From contig NZ_JAMLJI010000004.1 in assembly GCF_023712105.1 (NCBI RefSeq), forward strand, positions 1 to 64,000: 64,000 nt of DNA, in the 5' to 3' direction. This document shows positions 55,398-64,000 of this stretch, piece by piece. The notes under the pieces are model-generated. The model was not told the DNA's origin. It did no database searches and was given only the letters and a program-made list of their open reading frames with translations. A program made the translations under genes and the position numbers. Source of the DNA: Larsenimonas suaedae (lineage in GTDB: Bacteria > Pseudomonadota > Gammaproteobacteria > Pseudomonadales > Halomonadaceae). How positions within the stretch are numbered: the stretch's first letter is position 1; the number at the start of each line of letters is the position of its first letter.

Positions 55398-55420
55398 CTT
55401 TGGTCGAATAGAGACCAAAG
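55398..55420. repeat. Perfect 8-bp inverted repeat before the acetate genes
   Basis: CTTTGGTC and GACCAAAG are separated by 7 bp. The repeat lies about 110 bp before the DUF485 gene and may be an operator for the actP operon or a hairpin in a leader transcript. Confidence 0.55.
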
Positions 55421-55527
55421 TGTGCTGCGCTTTGTCTGACAAATGCGCTATCGATTATAGGCGGGGTCATAGATAAGACGGATAAAACATGGCCCTGACC
55501 GATAGGATTCTTCGATGGGAGCAGCTC

Positions 55528-55881
55528 ATGGCAAGACCGACCGACGACGCCAGCCCTTGGCAGGCGATTCAACGCAACCCGACCTTTCAAACCCTGGTCG
55601 AGCGCCGCGGGCGCTTCGCGACGCGACTGTCGCTGATCATGATGGCGCTGTACTTCACCTTCATCCTATTGATCGCCTTTGCTCCGGGAGTACTTGGCAT
55701 GCCGCTCGGAAGCGGGACGGTCATCACCCTCGGTATCCCGATCGGGCTTGGCCTGATCGTGGTGGCTATCGTGCTGACCGGCATCTACGTGCGCCGCGCC
55801 AATGGGGAGTTTGACCGGCTGACCGCCGAGATTCTGGATGACGTCAAGAAGCAGCGCACGGGGGGTGGGCATGGTGATTAA
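55528..55881 (+). CDS. DUF485 (YjcH-like) inner-membrane protein
   Basis: 117 residues from the ATG at 55528 (GGGAG before it), the normal size of DUF485 proteins; an in-frame ATG at 55489 lacks a ribosome-binding site. Two membrane helices lie at about 35-55 and 70-92. The family opening [20 protein letters not shown] is clear. DUF485 genes almost always precede actP, as here with an 11-bp overlap, and the protein is thought to assist the acetate permease. Confidence 0.92.
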   Translation: MARPTDDASPWQAIQRNPTFQTLVERRGRFATRLSLIMMALYFTFILLIAFAPGVLGMPLGSGTVITLGIPIGLGLIVVAIVLTGIYVRRANGEFDRLTAEILDDVKKQRTGGGHGD

Positions 55882-57553
55882 TCGACAACGTCTTTTATGG
55901 GCTCTGTGGCTGGTGTTGGTCGGCGCGCTGGTACTGACACCGCAGATCGTGTTTGCCGACGCCATCACGGGGTCGGTCGAGAAACGCAGCATCAACGTCT
56001 CGGCCATCGTGCTGTTTTTGGTGTTCGTGGCGGCAACGCTTGTGATTACGTGGTGGGCATCGAAACAGAACCGCACCGCGTCGGATTATTACGCCGCCGG
56101 CGGCAAGATCACCGGCTTTCAGAACGGGCTGGCGATTTCGGGGGATTTCATGTCGGCGGCGTCCTTTCTGGGCATCTCCGCGTTGGTGTTTACCTCGGGC
56201 TACGATGGGTTGATCTACTCGATGGGCTTTCTGGTCGGCTGGCCGATCATCATGTTCCTGATCGCCGAGCGGCTGCGTAATCTGGGCCGCTATACCTTTG
56301 CCGATGTGGCCTCGTTCCGCCTCGGCAAGCGCCCCGTGCGGACGCTCTCGGCGTTTGGCTCGCTTGCGGTGGTGGCGCTTTATCTGATTGCGCAGGTGGT
56401 TGGGGCAGGCAAGCTGATTCAGCTGTTGTTCGGACTCGATTACGTGATCGCGGTGGTCGCGGTGGGCGTGCTGATGGTGTGCTACGTGCTGTTCGGCGGC
56501 ATGCTGGCGACCACCTGGGTTCAGATGATCAAGGCCGCGATTTTGCTGTTCGGCGCGACCTTCATGGCGTTGATGGTGCTGGCGCACGTGGATTTCAGCC
56601 TCGAGGGCCTGTTCCAGCAGGCGGTCGATGTGCACGACAACGGCGCAGCGATCATGAGCCCGGGCGGGCTGGTGGATGACCCGATCTCGGCGATCTCGCT
56701 GGGCCTTGCCTTGATGTTCGGCACCGCCGGGCTTCCGCACATTCTGATGCGCTTTTTCACCGTGAGTGACGCCAAGGAGGCGCGCAAGAGCGTGTTCGTG
56801 GCGACCGGCTTCATCGGCTACTTCTACATTCTGACCTTCATCATCGGCTTCGGCGCGATCATTCTGGTCAGCACCAATCCGACCTTCATGGACGACACCG
56901 GGGCGATCATCGGCGGCACCAACATGGTGGCGGTGCATCTGGCCGAGGCGGTCGGCGGCAGCCTGTTCTTGGGCTTCATTTCCGCAGTCGCCTTCGCGAC
57001 CATTCTGGCGGTGGTGGCGGGGCTTGCGCTTGCCGGGGCATCGGCCATCTCGCATGACCTCTACGCGGGCGTCCTCAAAAATGATAACGCCGATGAAGCG
57101 AAAGAAGTGCGGATCTCCAAGATCACCGTGCTGGTGCTTGGGGTGGTGTCGATCGTTCTGGGGATCGCATTCGAAACCCAGAACGTCGCCTTCATGGTGG
57201 GGCTTGCGTTTTCGATCGCGGCGAGCTGTAACTTCCCGGTGCTGCTGCTTTCGATGTACTGGAAGCGGCTCACGACCCGCGGGGCGGTGATCGGTGGCGG
57301 GCTGGGGCTTCTGACCGCGATCGCGCTGGTGATTCTCGGGCCGACGGTGTGGGTGCAGGTGTTCGGCTATGAAAATGCGATCTACCCCTACAAGTACCCG
57401 GCGCTCTTCTCGATGGCGGTCGCGTTCATCGGTATCTGGCTGTTCTCGATCACCGACAACTCCGAGCGGGCGCGGCTCGAACGTGAGGCGTTCGACGCTC
57501 AGTTCGTTCGCTCCCAGACCGGGCTTGGCGCCCACGGCGCGGTCGATCACTGA
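55871..57553 (+). CDS. actP: Cation/acetate symporter ActP
   Basis: 560 residues of the sodium:solute symporter family with a signal-like N-terminus (cut likely near VFADA) and about 13 membrane helices. Family blocks: [57 protein letters not shown] and [20 protein letters not shown]. It imports acetate and other short carboxylates such as glycolate. Two in-frame starts exist (ATG at 55871, GTG at 55874). A terminator follows 20 bp after the stop. Confidence 0.96.
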   Translation: MVINRQRLLWALWLVLVGALVLTPQIVFADAITGSVEKRSINVSAIVLFLVFVAATLVITWWASKQNRTASDYYAAGGKITGFQNGLAISGDFMSAASFLGISALVFTSGYDGLIYSMGFLVGWPIIMFLIAERLRNLGRYTFADVASFRLGKRPVRTLSAFGSLAVVALYLIAQVVGAGKLIQLLFGLDYVIAVVAVGVLMVCYVLFGGMLATTWVQMIKAAILLFGATFMALMVLAHVDFSLEGLFQQAVDVHDNGAAIMSPGGLVDDPISAISLGLALMFGTAGLPHILMRFFTVSDAKEARKSVFVATGFIGYFYILTFIIGFGAIILVSTNPTFMDDTGAIIGGTNMVAVHLAEAVGGSLFLGFISAVAFATILAVVAGLALAGASAISHDLYAGVLKNDNADEAKEVRISKITVLVLGVVSIVLGIAFETQNVAFMVGLAFSIAASCNFPVLLLSMYWKRLTTRGAVIGGGLGLLTAIALVILGPTVWVQVFGYENAIYPYKYPALFSMAVAFIGIWLFSITDNSERARLEREAFDAQFVRSQTGLGAHGAVDH

Positions 57554-57574
57554 GTCATTTCAAGACCAATGACG

Positions 57575-57599
57575 GCGCCCCTTCGGGGGCGCTTTTTTT
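57575..57599 (+). terminator. Intrinsic terminator after actP
   Basis: GCGCCCC-TTCG-GGGGCGC followed by seven T. Confidence 0.95.
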
Positions 57600-57709
57600 G
57601 GCGCGTACCGTGCGTGAGTGGCGCCCCCTGCCCGGGAGTTATAGGGTGACAGGACTGAACCGCACCGATTCACGATTCACGACCCGGCGAGACGCCGAGG
57701 GAAGCGCCC

Positions 57710-58867
57710 ATGACTCCGCAGGACCTACTGGCCGAACTGGTGAGCTTTGACACCGTCTCGCGCCATTCCAATCTCGAGCTGATCGAGTACATCGAGCGTT
57801 ATCTGAATGCGTTTGGGGTGACCAGCCAGCGCATCGAAAGCGATGACGGCTCCAAGGCCAATCTCCTGGCCCGCATCGGGCCGAACGTCGAGGGCGGGGT
57901 GGTGCTGTCCGGCCACACCGACGTGGTGCCGGTCGATGGCCAGCCGTGGTCGAGCGAGCCGTTCACGCTGACCGAGCGCGACGGCAAGCTCTACGGGCGT
58001 GGCAGCTGTGACATGAAAGGCTTTATCGCCTGCGCGCTGGCCGAGGTGCCAACGTGGGTAACGCTTAATCTGACCCGGCCGATCTGGCTGGCGTTTTCCT
58101 ATGACGAGGAAGTCGGCTGTGTCGGCGCCCCTCGGATGATCGAGCGTCTGGTCGCCGAGTGCCCGCGCCCGGCCGCAGTGATTGTCGGCGAGCCGACGAT
58201 GATGCGCCCGGTCACGCAGCAAAAGGGCATTACCTCGCTTCGAACCACGGTGACCGGGGTCGAGGCGCACTCGAGCCAGGTCGATCAGGGCATCTCCGCG
58301 ATTCACGTTGCGGCGCGGCTGGTTGCGAAGATCGAGGACATCATGGTCGAGCGTCAGGCGGCCGGCTGCTGCAACGAGGCGTTCAATGTGGCGCACTCGA
58401 GCCTGCACGTCGGCAAGATTCAGGGCGGCACCGCGATCAACATCATGGCGCGCGAGTGCAGCTTTGACTGGGAAATTCGCCACCTGCCGGAAGAAACGTT
58501 CGAGGCCGTGTTCGAGCACGTGCGCGCCTACAGCGAGTCGCTCGAGTCGACGCTCAAGGCGCGTGACGCGCGCGCAGCGATTACCACCGAGTTTCTGACG
58601 CACACCGTGCCGGGGCTTGCCGGCAGCGAGAACCTCCGGGCGATCGCGCTGTGCGATGCACTCCTTGGCAAGACGCCCCTCGACGCGGTGGCCTACGCAA
58701 CCGAGGCTGGCCAGTTTCAGAACGCCGGCATCGAGGCGATTATCTGCGGGCCTGGCAGCATCACCCAGGCGCACCAGCCCGATGAGTACATTACCTGCGA
58801 GCAGCTGGCGCTCGGCGCTGACTTCATGCGCCGTCTTGGCCCGCACCTGACCGAGGCGCCTGCATGA
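57710..58867 (+). CDS. argE: Acetylornithine deacetylase
   Basis: 385 residues of the M20 metallopeptidase family, ArgE type. Metal-binding motifs are [11 protein letters not shown] (His and Asp), [18 protein letters not shown] (catalytic Glu pair) and EPTMMRP; the C-terminal QAHQPDEYI gives the last His. It hydrolyses N2-acetylornithine to ornithine in arginine synthesis. A related M20 enzyme of broader specificity cannot be fully excluded. Confidence 0.9.
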   Translation: MTPQDLLAELVSFDTVSRHSNLELIEYIERYLNAFGVTSQRIESDDGSKANLLARIGPNVEGGVVLSGHTDVVPVDGQPWSSEPFTLTERDGKLYGRGSCDMKGFIACALAEVPTWVTLNLTRPIWLAFSYDEEVGCVGAPRMIERLVAECPRPAAVIVGEPTMMRPVTQQKGITSLRTTVTGVEAHSSQVDQGISAIHVAARLVAKIEDIMVERQAAGCCNEAFNVAHSSLHVGKIQGGTAINIMARECSFDWEIRHLPEETFEAVFEHVRAYSESLESTLKARDARAAITTEFLTHTVPGLAGSENLRAIALCDALLGKTPLDAVAYATEAGQFQNAGIEAIICGPGSITQAHQPDEYITCEQLALGADFMRRLGPHLTEAPA

Positions 58868-58891
58868 CGAATACGCCGTGAGCGCCTTCGG

Positions 58892-58951
58892 AGGCGATAG
58901 GCACAGAGGTGATCGGCACAGAGGTAATAGACATAGAGGCGATAAACATCA
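58892..58951 (+). repeat. Four imperfect 15-bp tandem repeats
   Basis: Units begin AGGCGATAGGCACAG, AGGTGATCGGCACAG, AGGTAATAGACATAG and AGGCGATAAACATCA (58892, 58907, 58922, 58937). They fill the gap between argE and the shared terminator. Confidence 0.85.
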
Positions 58952-58960
58952 GGCATAAAA

Positions 58961-58990
58961 AAACGGCCACCCCGAATGGGGTGGCCGTTT
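58961..58990 (-). terminator. Intrinsic terminator after sdaA
   Basis: AAACGGCCACCCC pairs perfectly with GGGGTGGCCGTTT around a GAAT loop. On the minus strand a run of seven T follows, so it ends sdaA transcripts; on the plus strand it may also stop argE transcription. Confidence 0.95.
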
Positions 58991-59011
58991 CGTTGATACG
59001 CAAGGCTTGGC

Positions 59012-60397
59012 TCAGCACTCGACGGCGTTGACCGCCAGACCGCCCTTGGACGTTTCCTTGTACTTGTCCTGCATGTCGCGGCCGGTATCGCGCATGGTGC
59101 GGATAACCTTGTCGAGCGAGATGAAGTGCTGGCCGTCGCCACGAAGCGCAAGCTGTGCGGCGTTGATCGCCTTGACGGTCGCGATGGCGTTGCGCTCGAT
59201 GCAGGGCACCTGCACCAGACCACCGACCGGGTCGCAGGTCAGGCCAAGGTTGTGCTCGAGGCCGATTTCCGCGGCGTTCTCGACCTGCTCGGGCGTGCCG
59301 CCCATCACTTCGGCAAGCCCGGCCGCAGCCATGGCGCAGGCCGAACCGACTTCACCCTGGCAGCCGACTTCGGCGCCGGAGATGGAGGCGTTTTTCTTGC
59401 ACAGTACGCCGATCGCGCCGGCGGCGAGCAGGAAGTCGACCGCATCACGCTCGCTCGCGCCCTGCTGGAACTTCATGTAGTAGTGCAGTACCGCCGGAAT
59501 GATGCCGGCCGCGCCATTGGTGGGCGCGGTGACCATGCGGCCACCGGCGGCGTTTTCTTCATTGACGGCGAGGGCGAAGATGTTGACCCACTCCATCGCC
59601 GAGAAGGTGGAGGCGATCAGACACGGATCGTTTTCCGCCTTTTCAAGCCGCTGGTGCAGCGTGCGGGCGCGTCGGCGCACGTTGAGCCCGCCCGGCAGAA
59701 TACCTTCATTGGTCAGGCCATTCTGAATGCATTCGCACATGGCGCCCCAGATGGTCCAGAGCTTGCTGCGCACTTCCTCTTCGCTGCGCCAGACCAGCTC
59801 GTTGGCCATCATCAGCTCGCTGATGCGCATGTTGTGCGTCTTGCAAAGGTTCAGCAGTTCGACGGCAGTGTCGAAGTTGTAGGGCAGTGTCACGTCGGTA
59901 TCGAGCGGTGTGTCACCTGCCTGCGCCTGAGCTTCGTCGATGATGAAGCCGCCGCCGATCGAGTAATACGTGTTTTCGTACAGCAGATCGCCGTTCGCGC
60001 CGTAGGCGTGCAGCGACATCGCATTGGGGTGGTAGGGCATCGGGTCATCGAAGAACTGCATGTCCCGCTCCCATACGAACTCGGCCGTGGTCTCACGACC
60101 GAGCTGCAGCTGGCCGTCGGCCTTGAGCGCGGCGATGGACGGATTGATGATGTCCGGATCGATGCTGTCGGGGCGCTCGCCCATCAGGCCCATGATCACG
60201 GCGTTATCGGTGCCGTGACCTACGCCGGTCGAGGAAAGCGAGCCGAAGAGCTTCGCTTCGACGCGATGGACGTCCTGCAGCAGGTGCTTCTCCCGCAGGG
60301 TCTTTTGATAGTCGAAGGCCGCTTGCATGGGGCCAACGGTATGAGAACTCGAGGGCCCGACACCGATCTTGAACAGTTCGAATACGCTGATTGGCAT
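59012..60397 (-). CDS. sdaA: L-serine ammonia-lyase (L-serine dehydratase), iron-sulfur type
   Basis: 461 residues from the ATG at 60397 (CAGGAG before it). It opens [20 protein letters not shown], the SdaA signature. The cluster-binding cysteines are in [20 protein letters not shown] and [16 protein letters not shown], quoted as separate motifs. It converts serine to pyruvate and ammonia using a 4Fe-4S cluster. Location after soxA, soxG and purU suggests it uses the serine formed from glycine and methylene-THF during sarcosine breakdown. Confidence 0.96.
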   Translation of the reverse strand: MPISVFELFKIGVGPSSSHTVGPMQAAFDYQKTLREKHLLQDVHRVEAKLFGSLSSTGVGHGTDNAVIMGLMGERPDSIDPDIINPSIAALKADGQLQLGRETTAEFVWERDMQFFDDPMPYHPNAMSLHAYGANGDLLYENTYYSIGGGFIIDEAQAQAGDTPLDTDVTLPYNFDTAVELLNLCKTHNMRISELMMANELVWRSEEEVRSKLWTIWGAMCECIQNGLTNEGILPGGLNVRRRARTLHQRLEKAENDPCLIASTFSAMEWVNIFALAVNEENAAGGRMVTAPTNGAAGIIPAVLHYYMKFQQGASERDAVDFLLAAGAIGVLCKKNASISGAEVGCQGEVGSACAMAAAGLAEVMGGTPEQVENAAEIGLEHNLGLTCDPVGGLVQVPCIERNAIATVKAINAAQLALRGDGQHFISLDKVIRTMRDTGRDMQDKYKETSKGGLAVNAVEC

Positions 60398-60478
60398 TGA
60401 AACCTGCTCCTGTCTTGTTATCACCCGCTACCGCGTAGGTAACGGGCCGAATGAGCGGAGAGCGGCGCGTCTGCGCCG

Positions 60479-61348
60479 TCAGTGTTTTAAAATCACGGTC
60501 CGTCCGGCGTGCAGGAACACACGCCGTTCGATGTGGTACCCAATGGCACGCGCAAGCGTCAGACACTCGACGTCGCGGCCCTTGACCACCAGGTCCTCGG
60601 GGTAGTGAGCGTGATCCACGGCATCGACCCCTTGGGCGATGATGGGACCTTCATCCAGGTCGTCGTTGATGTAGTGCGCGGTGGCACCCACCAGCTTGAC
60701 GCCCTTTTCATAGGCTTGGTGATACGGCTTGGCGCCTCTGAAGCCGGGGAGCAACGAGTGATGAATGTTGATGGCTCGGCCGCTTAGACGGTGGCAGAGC
60801 TCCGGCGACAGCACCTGCATGTAGCGCGCAAGCACCACCAGTTCGGCATCGACCTCATCGATCAAGGCCCGGATGCGCGCTTCCTGCGCCCGCTTGGTGT
60901 CGGGCGTGACCGGGAAGTGGTAATAGGGCAGCCCGTGCCACTGGGCCAATGGCTCAAGATCCCGGTGGTTCGAGACGATGCCCTTGATGTCCAGCGGCAG
61001 CTGGCCGGTGCGGTGGCGATAGAGCAGATCGTTCAGGCAGTGATCGGCCTTGGAGACCATGATCAACGTCTTGACCCGCTTGTCGGCGGGCGTCAGTTCG
61101 AACGTCATGGCAAAGGGCGCGGCACGCTCTGAAAAGGCCGTTTCGAACTCGGCCTGATCGAAGGTTGCCGTGTCGTCTGCGGTGAACGCCGCCCGAATGA
61201 AGAATCGGCCGGCGCGCGGGTCATCGAACGAGCTGATTTCGGTGATGTAGCAGCGTCGCTCCTTGAGAAAGCGGGTCACTACATCGACTGAACCGAGCTG
61301 GCTTTCGCACTGCGCTGAAAGTATCCAGGTAGACGCTTTTGCCGTCAT
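60479..61348 (-). CDS. purU: Formyltetrahydrofolate deformylase
   Basis: 289 residues from the ATG at 61348 (GGAGG before it; an upstream in-frame start at 61384 is less likely). An N-terminal ACT domain (about 8-85) precedes a formyltransferase-like domain with MVSKADHCLNDLLYR, GIVSNHRDLE, HHSLLPGFRGAKPYHQAYEK and GATAHYINDDLDEGPII, the catalytic Asn/His/Asp set. It hydrolyses 10-formyl-THF to formate and THF. With sarcosine oxidase it would release excess C1 units and regenerate THF. Confidence 0.96.
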   Translation of the reverse strand: MTAKASTWILSAQCESQLGSVDVVTRFLKERRCYITEISSFDDPRAGRFFIRAAFTADDTATFDQAEFETAFSERAAPFAMTFELTPADKRVKTLIMVSKADHCLNDLLYRHRTGQLPLDIKGIVSNHRDLEPLAQWHGLPYYHFPVTPDTKRAQEARIRALIDEVDAELVVLARYMQVLSPELCHRLSGRAINIHHSLLPGFRGAKPYHQAYEKGVKLVGATAHYINDDLDEGPIIAQGVDAVDHAHYPEDLVVKGRDVECLTLARAIGYHIERRVFLHAGRTVILKH

Positions 61349-61442
61349 GACGCCTCCACTCCTTGCCAAAACGCCGTCGTGCACGCACGTACGACGCCCT
61401 CCGTGTCCAGGAACTCGGAAGTTTAAAAAAACAGAAACTGGA

Positions 61443-61472
61443 AAAAAGGCCGACCCGGACGGGCCGGCCTTT
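61443..61472 (-). terminator. Intrinsic terminator after soxG
   Basis: On the minus strand AAAGGCCGGCCC pairs with GGGTCGGCCTTT (one G-U pair) around GTCC and is followed by TTTTTTC, 7 bp after the soxG stop codon. It separates sox from purU. Confidence 0.9.
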
Positions 61473-61478
61473 ACAGGG

Positions 61479-62117
61479 TCAGGCGCGCTCTTGCGTCACA
61501 CCGTATTCGGCGGCTGCGTCGAGCAGCCAGCGGTAGGTGTAGTCGGCGAAGCTGCGACGCACGACCAGTTCCCAGTGATCCTCGGCCGGGCGCCGAATGA
61601 TGGCGGTGGCCTTGGCAAAGACCGTGGTCACGCCCTTGCCGACCGGGAACGCGGACGGATGCACGTCATAGACCACGGACTTCATCAGCACTTCCCGAGC
61701 GTTGGTGCCGGACAGCGTCAGAACGGTCTGGCCGCCGCTGACGTTGACGATGCTGAAGTGCGCATCACCGAGCGCCTTGCGAAGCTTGGCTTCGAGCTCG
61801 AACTCTTCGCCACCGGGCACGATCACCAGCCACTCGTCCGGGCCAAGCCACTGAACCGAGTGCGTGCCGGCATCGTTCTGGGTCATCGTGTTCGGGCGGC
61901 CCGGCAGGGCGATACCGAGAACGTCACGAACGGCTTCGTCGAGCACGATGGCACCGCCGCGCAGGATCAGGTGACCCAGAAACGCCTTCTCGGCGATGCG
62001 CACGCCGGGGTTTGGCCCGGCGGGGCGTGATTCATGGTGCTGGTGTGTCCATGCCATCGGCGACTCGGCGCCTTCCTGACTGACCGGACGGCAATCGAAT
62101 TCTTTGATATTAGACAT
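61479..62117 (-). CDS. soxG: Sarcosine oxidase gamma subunit
   Basis: 212 residues from the ATG at 62117; the longer in-frame start lies within soxA. Family features: GVRIAEKAFLGHLILRG near residue 38, QWLGPDEWLVIVPGG, NVSGGQTVLTLSGTNAREVL and the C-terminal RRSFADYTYRWLLDAAAEYG. The gamma subunit is needed for assembly of the heterotetrameric enzyme. It overlaps soxA by 8 bp. Confidence 0.95.
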   Translation of the reverse strand: MSNIKEFDCRPVSQEGAESPMAWTHQHHESRPAGPNPGVRIAEKAFLGHLILRGGAIVLDEAVRDVLGIALPGRPNTMTQNDAGTHSVQWLGPDEWLVIVPGGEEFELEAKLRKALGDAHFSIVNVSGGQTVLTLSGTNAREVLMKSVVYDVHPSAFPVGKGVTTVFAKATAIIRRPAEDHWELVVRRSFADYTYRWLLDAAAEYGVTQERA

Positions 62118-64000
62118 TTTGACGCTCCCACTTGGGATCAAGAAATACCGGGCTGACGATTTCTGCTTCATGCACCGTGCCATCGACCATCGGCATGTAG
62201 ACGGTCTGACCCATGCGCTCGTGACCACCCTTGACGACCGCAAGTGCGATGCCGTGCTTCAGGTGCGCACTGTAGTAGCTTGACGTCACGTGGCCGACCA
62301 TGGTCATCGGGATCGACTGGTTCGGGTCGAACACGATCTGGGCGCCTTCCTCGAGCACCACGCTTGGGTCCTTCGGCTTGAGGCCAACAAACTGCTTGCG
62401 GTCCTTGCGCGAGGTGTCGGGACGCGTCAGAGCGCGCTTGCCGATCCACTCGAACGGCTTGTCGTAGCCCACGGCCCACTGAAGACCAAGGTCTTCCGGC
62501 GTGACGGAACCATCGGTGTCCTGACCGGCGATGATCAGACCCTTCTCGGCACGCAGTACGTGCATGGTTTCGGTGCCGTACGGGGTCAGGCCGTATTTCT
62601 CGCCCTTGTCGAACAGCTCGAGCCAGACCTTCATGGCGTAGTTGGCTTGAACGTTGATCTCGTAGGCCAGCTCGCCGGTGAACGAGATTCGGAAGATGCG
62701 CGCCGGTACGCCGGCCACGGTGCCTTCCTTCCAATCCATGAACTTGAACGACTCACGGTCCAGATCCAGATCGGTGGTCACTTCTTCCATCAGCTTCCGC
62801 GCGTCCGGGCCGGTCACGGTCATGGTGGCCCAGTGATCGGTTACGGAGGTGAAGTAGACGTCGAGTTCCGGCCATTCGGTCTGATGCCAGACTTCCAGCC
62901 ACTCGAGCACGGACGCCGCGCCGCCAGTGGTGGTGGTCATCAGGAAGTGGTTCTCGCCGAGGCAGCTGGTGGTACCGTCGTCCATCAGCATGCCGTCGTC
63001 TTTACACATCAGGCCGTAACGAACGCGACCCGGCGCGAGCTTGGCCCACTTGTTGGTGTAGACGCGGTTGAGGAATTCACGAGCGTCCGGACCCTGGATG
63101 TCGATCTTGCCGAGGGTGGAGGCGTCCAGAATGCCGATTTTCTCGCGCACCGCGAGGCACTCGCGGTTCACGGCCTCGTGCATCGTTTCCTTCTTGCCGT
63201 TGACGGTTTTCGGGAAGTACCACGGGCGCTTCCACTGACCGACGTCCTCGAATTCAGCGCCGTGCTCGACGTGCCACTGATGCATGGCGGTGTAACGCTC
63301 GGGGTCGAACAGCTCACGGCAGTGACGGCCGGCGATGGCGCCGAAGGTGACCGGCGTGTAGTTCGGGCGGAACACGGTGGTGCCGACTTCCGGGATGCTG
63401 CGCTTCAGGATGCGCGCGGCAATCGCCATGCCGTTGATGTTGCCGAGCTTGCCCTGGTCGGTGCCGAAGCCGAGCGCGGTGTAGCGCTTGACGTGCTCGA
63501 TGGACTCGAAGCCTTCACGGGTCGCGATGTCGATGGCAGAGGCCGTGACGTCGTTCTGGAAGTCGACGAACTGCTTGGGCGCACGCAGCGTGTCCTTGGT
63601 GTGTGGCACCTGGTAAAGCTCGCAGCTCGGGCCTTCCTTGAGGGCGTCGACCTTCGGCGCTTCGGTTTTCTTGCTGCCGTCGAGGCTGCCGAGATCGCTG
63701 AGTGCCTGTTCGGCGGCGGCGGCGGCGTTTTCGAGCACGCTTTTCAGATCGAAGGTGCCGGTGACGCTGCCAGCAGGTGTCAGACCACGAACGTCGCCGG
63801 GGACGAAACCAAGCACGTCGTCACGCCACTGCGGACGGGTACCGGTGTGCGAGGACAGGTGCACGACCGGGCTGTAGCCACCGGAGCTTGCGATGGTGTC
63901 GCACTCGATGTCCTGAACCTTGCCGGTGACCTTGAAGCCCTGCGGATCGATTTCGGCAACGCATGCGCCAGAGACGCGGTTGGTGCCCTTGCCTTCGATC
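62110..64000 (-). CDS. soxA: Sarcosine oxidase alpha subunit, C-terminal part
   Basis: The open frame continues past the window edge; the GTG at 63864 is internal, since upstream codons still encode family sequence (GKVQDIECDTIASSGGYSP). About 629 residues are visible of the usual ~1000. They include the end of the FAD/NAD-binding region and the complete aminomethyltransferase (GCV-T)-like domain (GKIDIQGPDAREFLNRVYTN, GMLMDDGTTSCLGENHFLMT, ISFTGELAYEINV). The enzyme oxidises sarcosine to glycine and passes the C1 unit to THF as 5,10-methylene-THF. soxB and soxD are expected upstream, outside the window. Confidence 0.97.
   Translation of the reverse strand, partial: IEGKGTNRVSGACVAEIDPQGFKVTGKVQDIECDTIASSGGYSPVVHLSSHTGTRPQWRDDVLGFVPGDVRGLTPAGSVTGTFDLKSVLENAAAAAEQALSDLGSLDGSKKTEAPKVDALKEGPSCELYQVPHTKDTLRAPKQFVDFQNDVTASAIDIATREGFESIEHVKRYTALGFGTDQGKLGNINGMAIAARILKRSIPEVGTTVFRPNYTPVTFGAIAGRHCRELFDPERYTAMHQWHVEHGAEFEDVGQWKRPWYFPKTVNGKKETMHEAVNRECLAVREKIGILDASTLGKIDIQGPDAREFLNRVYTNKWAKLAPGRVRYGLMCKDDGMLMDDGTTSCLGENHFLMTTTTGGAASVLEWLEVWHQTEWPELDVYFTSVTDHWATMTVTGPDARKLMEEVTTDLDLDRESFKFMDWKEGTVAGVPARIFRISFTGELAYEINVQANYAMKVWLELFDKGEKYGLTPYGTETMHVLRAEKGLIIAGQDTDGSVTPEDLGLQWAVGYDKPFEWIGKRALTRPDTSRKDRKQFVGLKPKDPSVVLEEGAQIVFDPNQSIPMTMVGHVTSSYYSAHLKHGIALAVVKGGHERMGQTVYMPMVDGTVHEAEIVSPVFLDPKWERQNV

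Noticed and set aside
55895-57550. 551-codon open frame antisense to actP
   Set aside because: The translation is low-complexity (His, Arg and Gln rich), the mirror image of a membrane protein gene.
58892-58951. CRISPR-like repeats
   Set aside because: Units are 15 bp, directly adjacent without spacers, and no cas genes are present.
61349-61442. Glycine riboswitch before purU/sdaA
   Set aside because: The gap upstream of purU is short and mostly terminator; no tandem aptamer-like structure could be recognised.

Overview
The window is a 64 kb piece of a GC-rich gammaproteobacterial chromosome. Gene content suggests a Halomonadaceae-like marine or halophilic heterotroph: sarcosine oxidase genes, a sodium-dependent transporter, a DUF485/ActP acetate system, and a glmU - glmR - glmS neighbourhood like that of Pseudomonas. 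The family assignment is inference; no 16S sequence is present, only the end of a 5S rRNA gene at the left edge.

Left third (1-19.9 kb), housekeeping and accessory metabolism. After the 5S rRNA tail and its terminator comes glmU, then a minus-strand run: phoU, uvrD and the RpiR-type regulator hexR. A small helical protein and a motA/motB-type stator pair follow, then an SNF-family transporter, a DUF72 protein with pdxY, and glmS with its DeoR-type regulator. cysZ follows on the plus strand. A LacI regulator faces a three-gene sugar operon (Gfo/Idh/MocA oxidoreductase, TIM-barrel isomerase, MFS permease). A perfect 14-bp palindromic operator lies between them, just downstream of a plausible sigma-70 promoter.

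Middle (20.4-55.4 kb), a complete type VI secretion system. tssB-C-E-F-G-tagH-tssJ-K-L-H-vasH-tagO-tssA-tssM run on the plus strand. They are followed by a GNAT-like gene, a PAAR protein, vgrG1 and a DUF4123 adaptor gene. Then comes an effector/immunity array: a 1157-residue LysM-bearing putative effector with a Sel1-repeat immunity candidate, an orphan and partly decayed second copy of the effector C-terminus with its own intact Sel1 immunity candidate, a third short effector remnant, and a mosaic membrane-protein gene. A minus-strand hcp-vgrG2 pair closes the locus. The hcp promoter shows full sigma-54 architecture: a consensus -24/-12 element, a consensus IHF site, and three phased GNGCAA-N4-TTGCCC dyads as likely enhancers for the locally encoded VasH-type activator. 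Toxin tips and immunity genes are strikingly AT-rich compared with the GC-rich core, which points to exchange of polymorphic toxin modules.

Right part (55.5-64 kb), carbon and one-carbon metabolism. DUF485-actP (acetate uptake) and argE lie on the plus strand. On the minus strand are soxA (cut by the window edge), soxG, purU and sdaA, a set typical of glycine betaine/sarcosine degradation: sarcosine oxidase yields glycine and C1-folate, PurU recycles formyl-THF, and SdaA converts serine to pyruvate.

The most interesting feature is the array of intact and decayed effector/immunity modules between two VgrG genes, together with the regulatory region of hcp.
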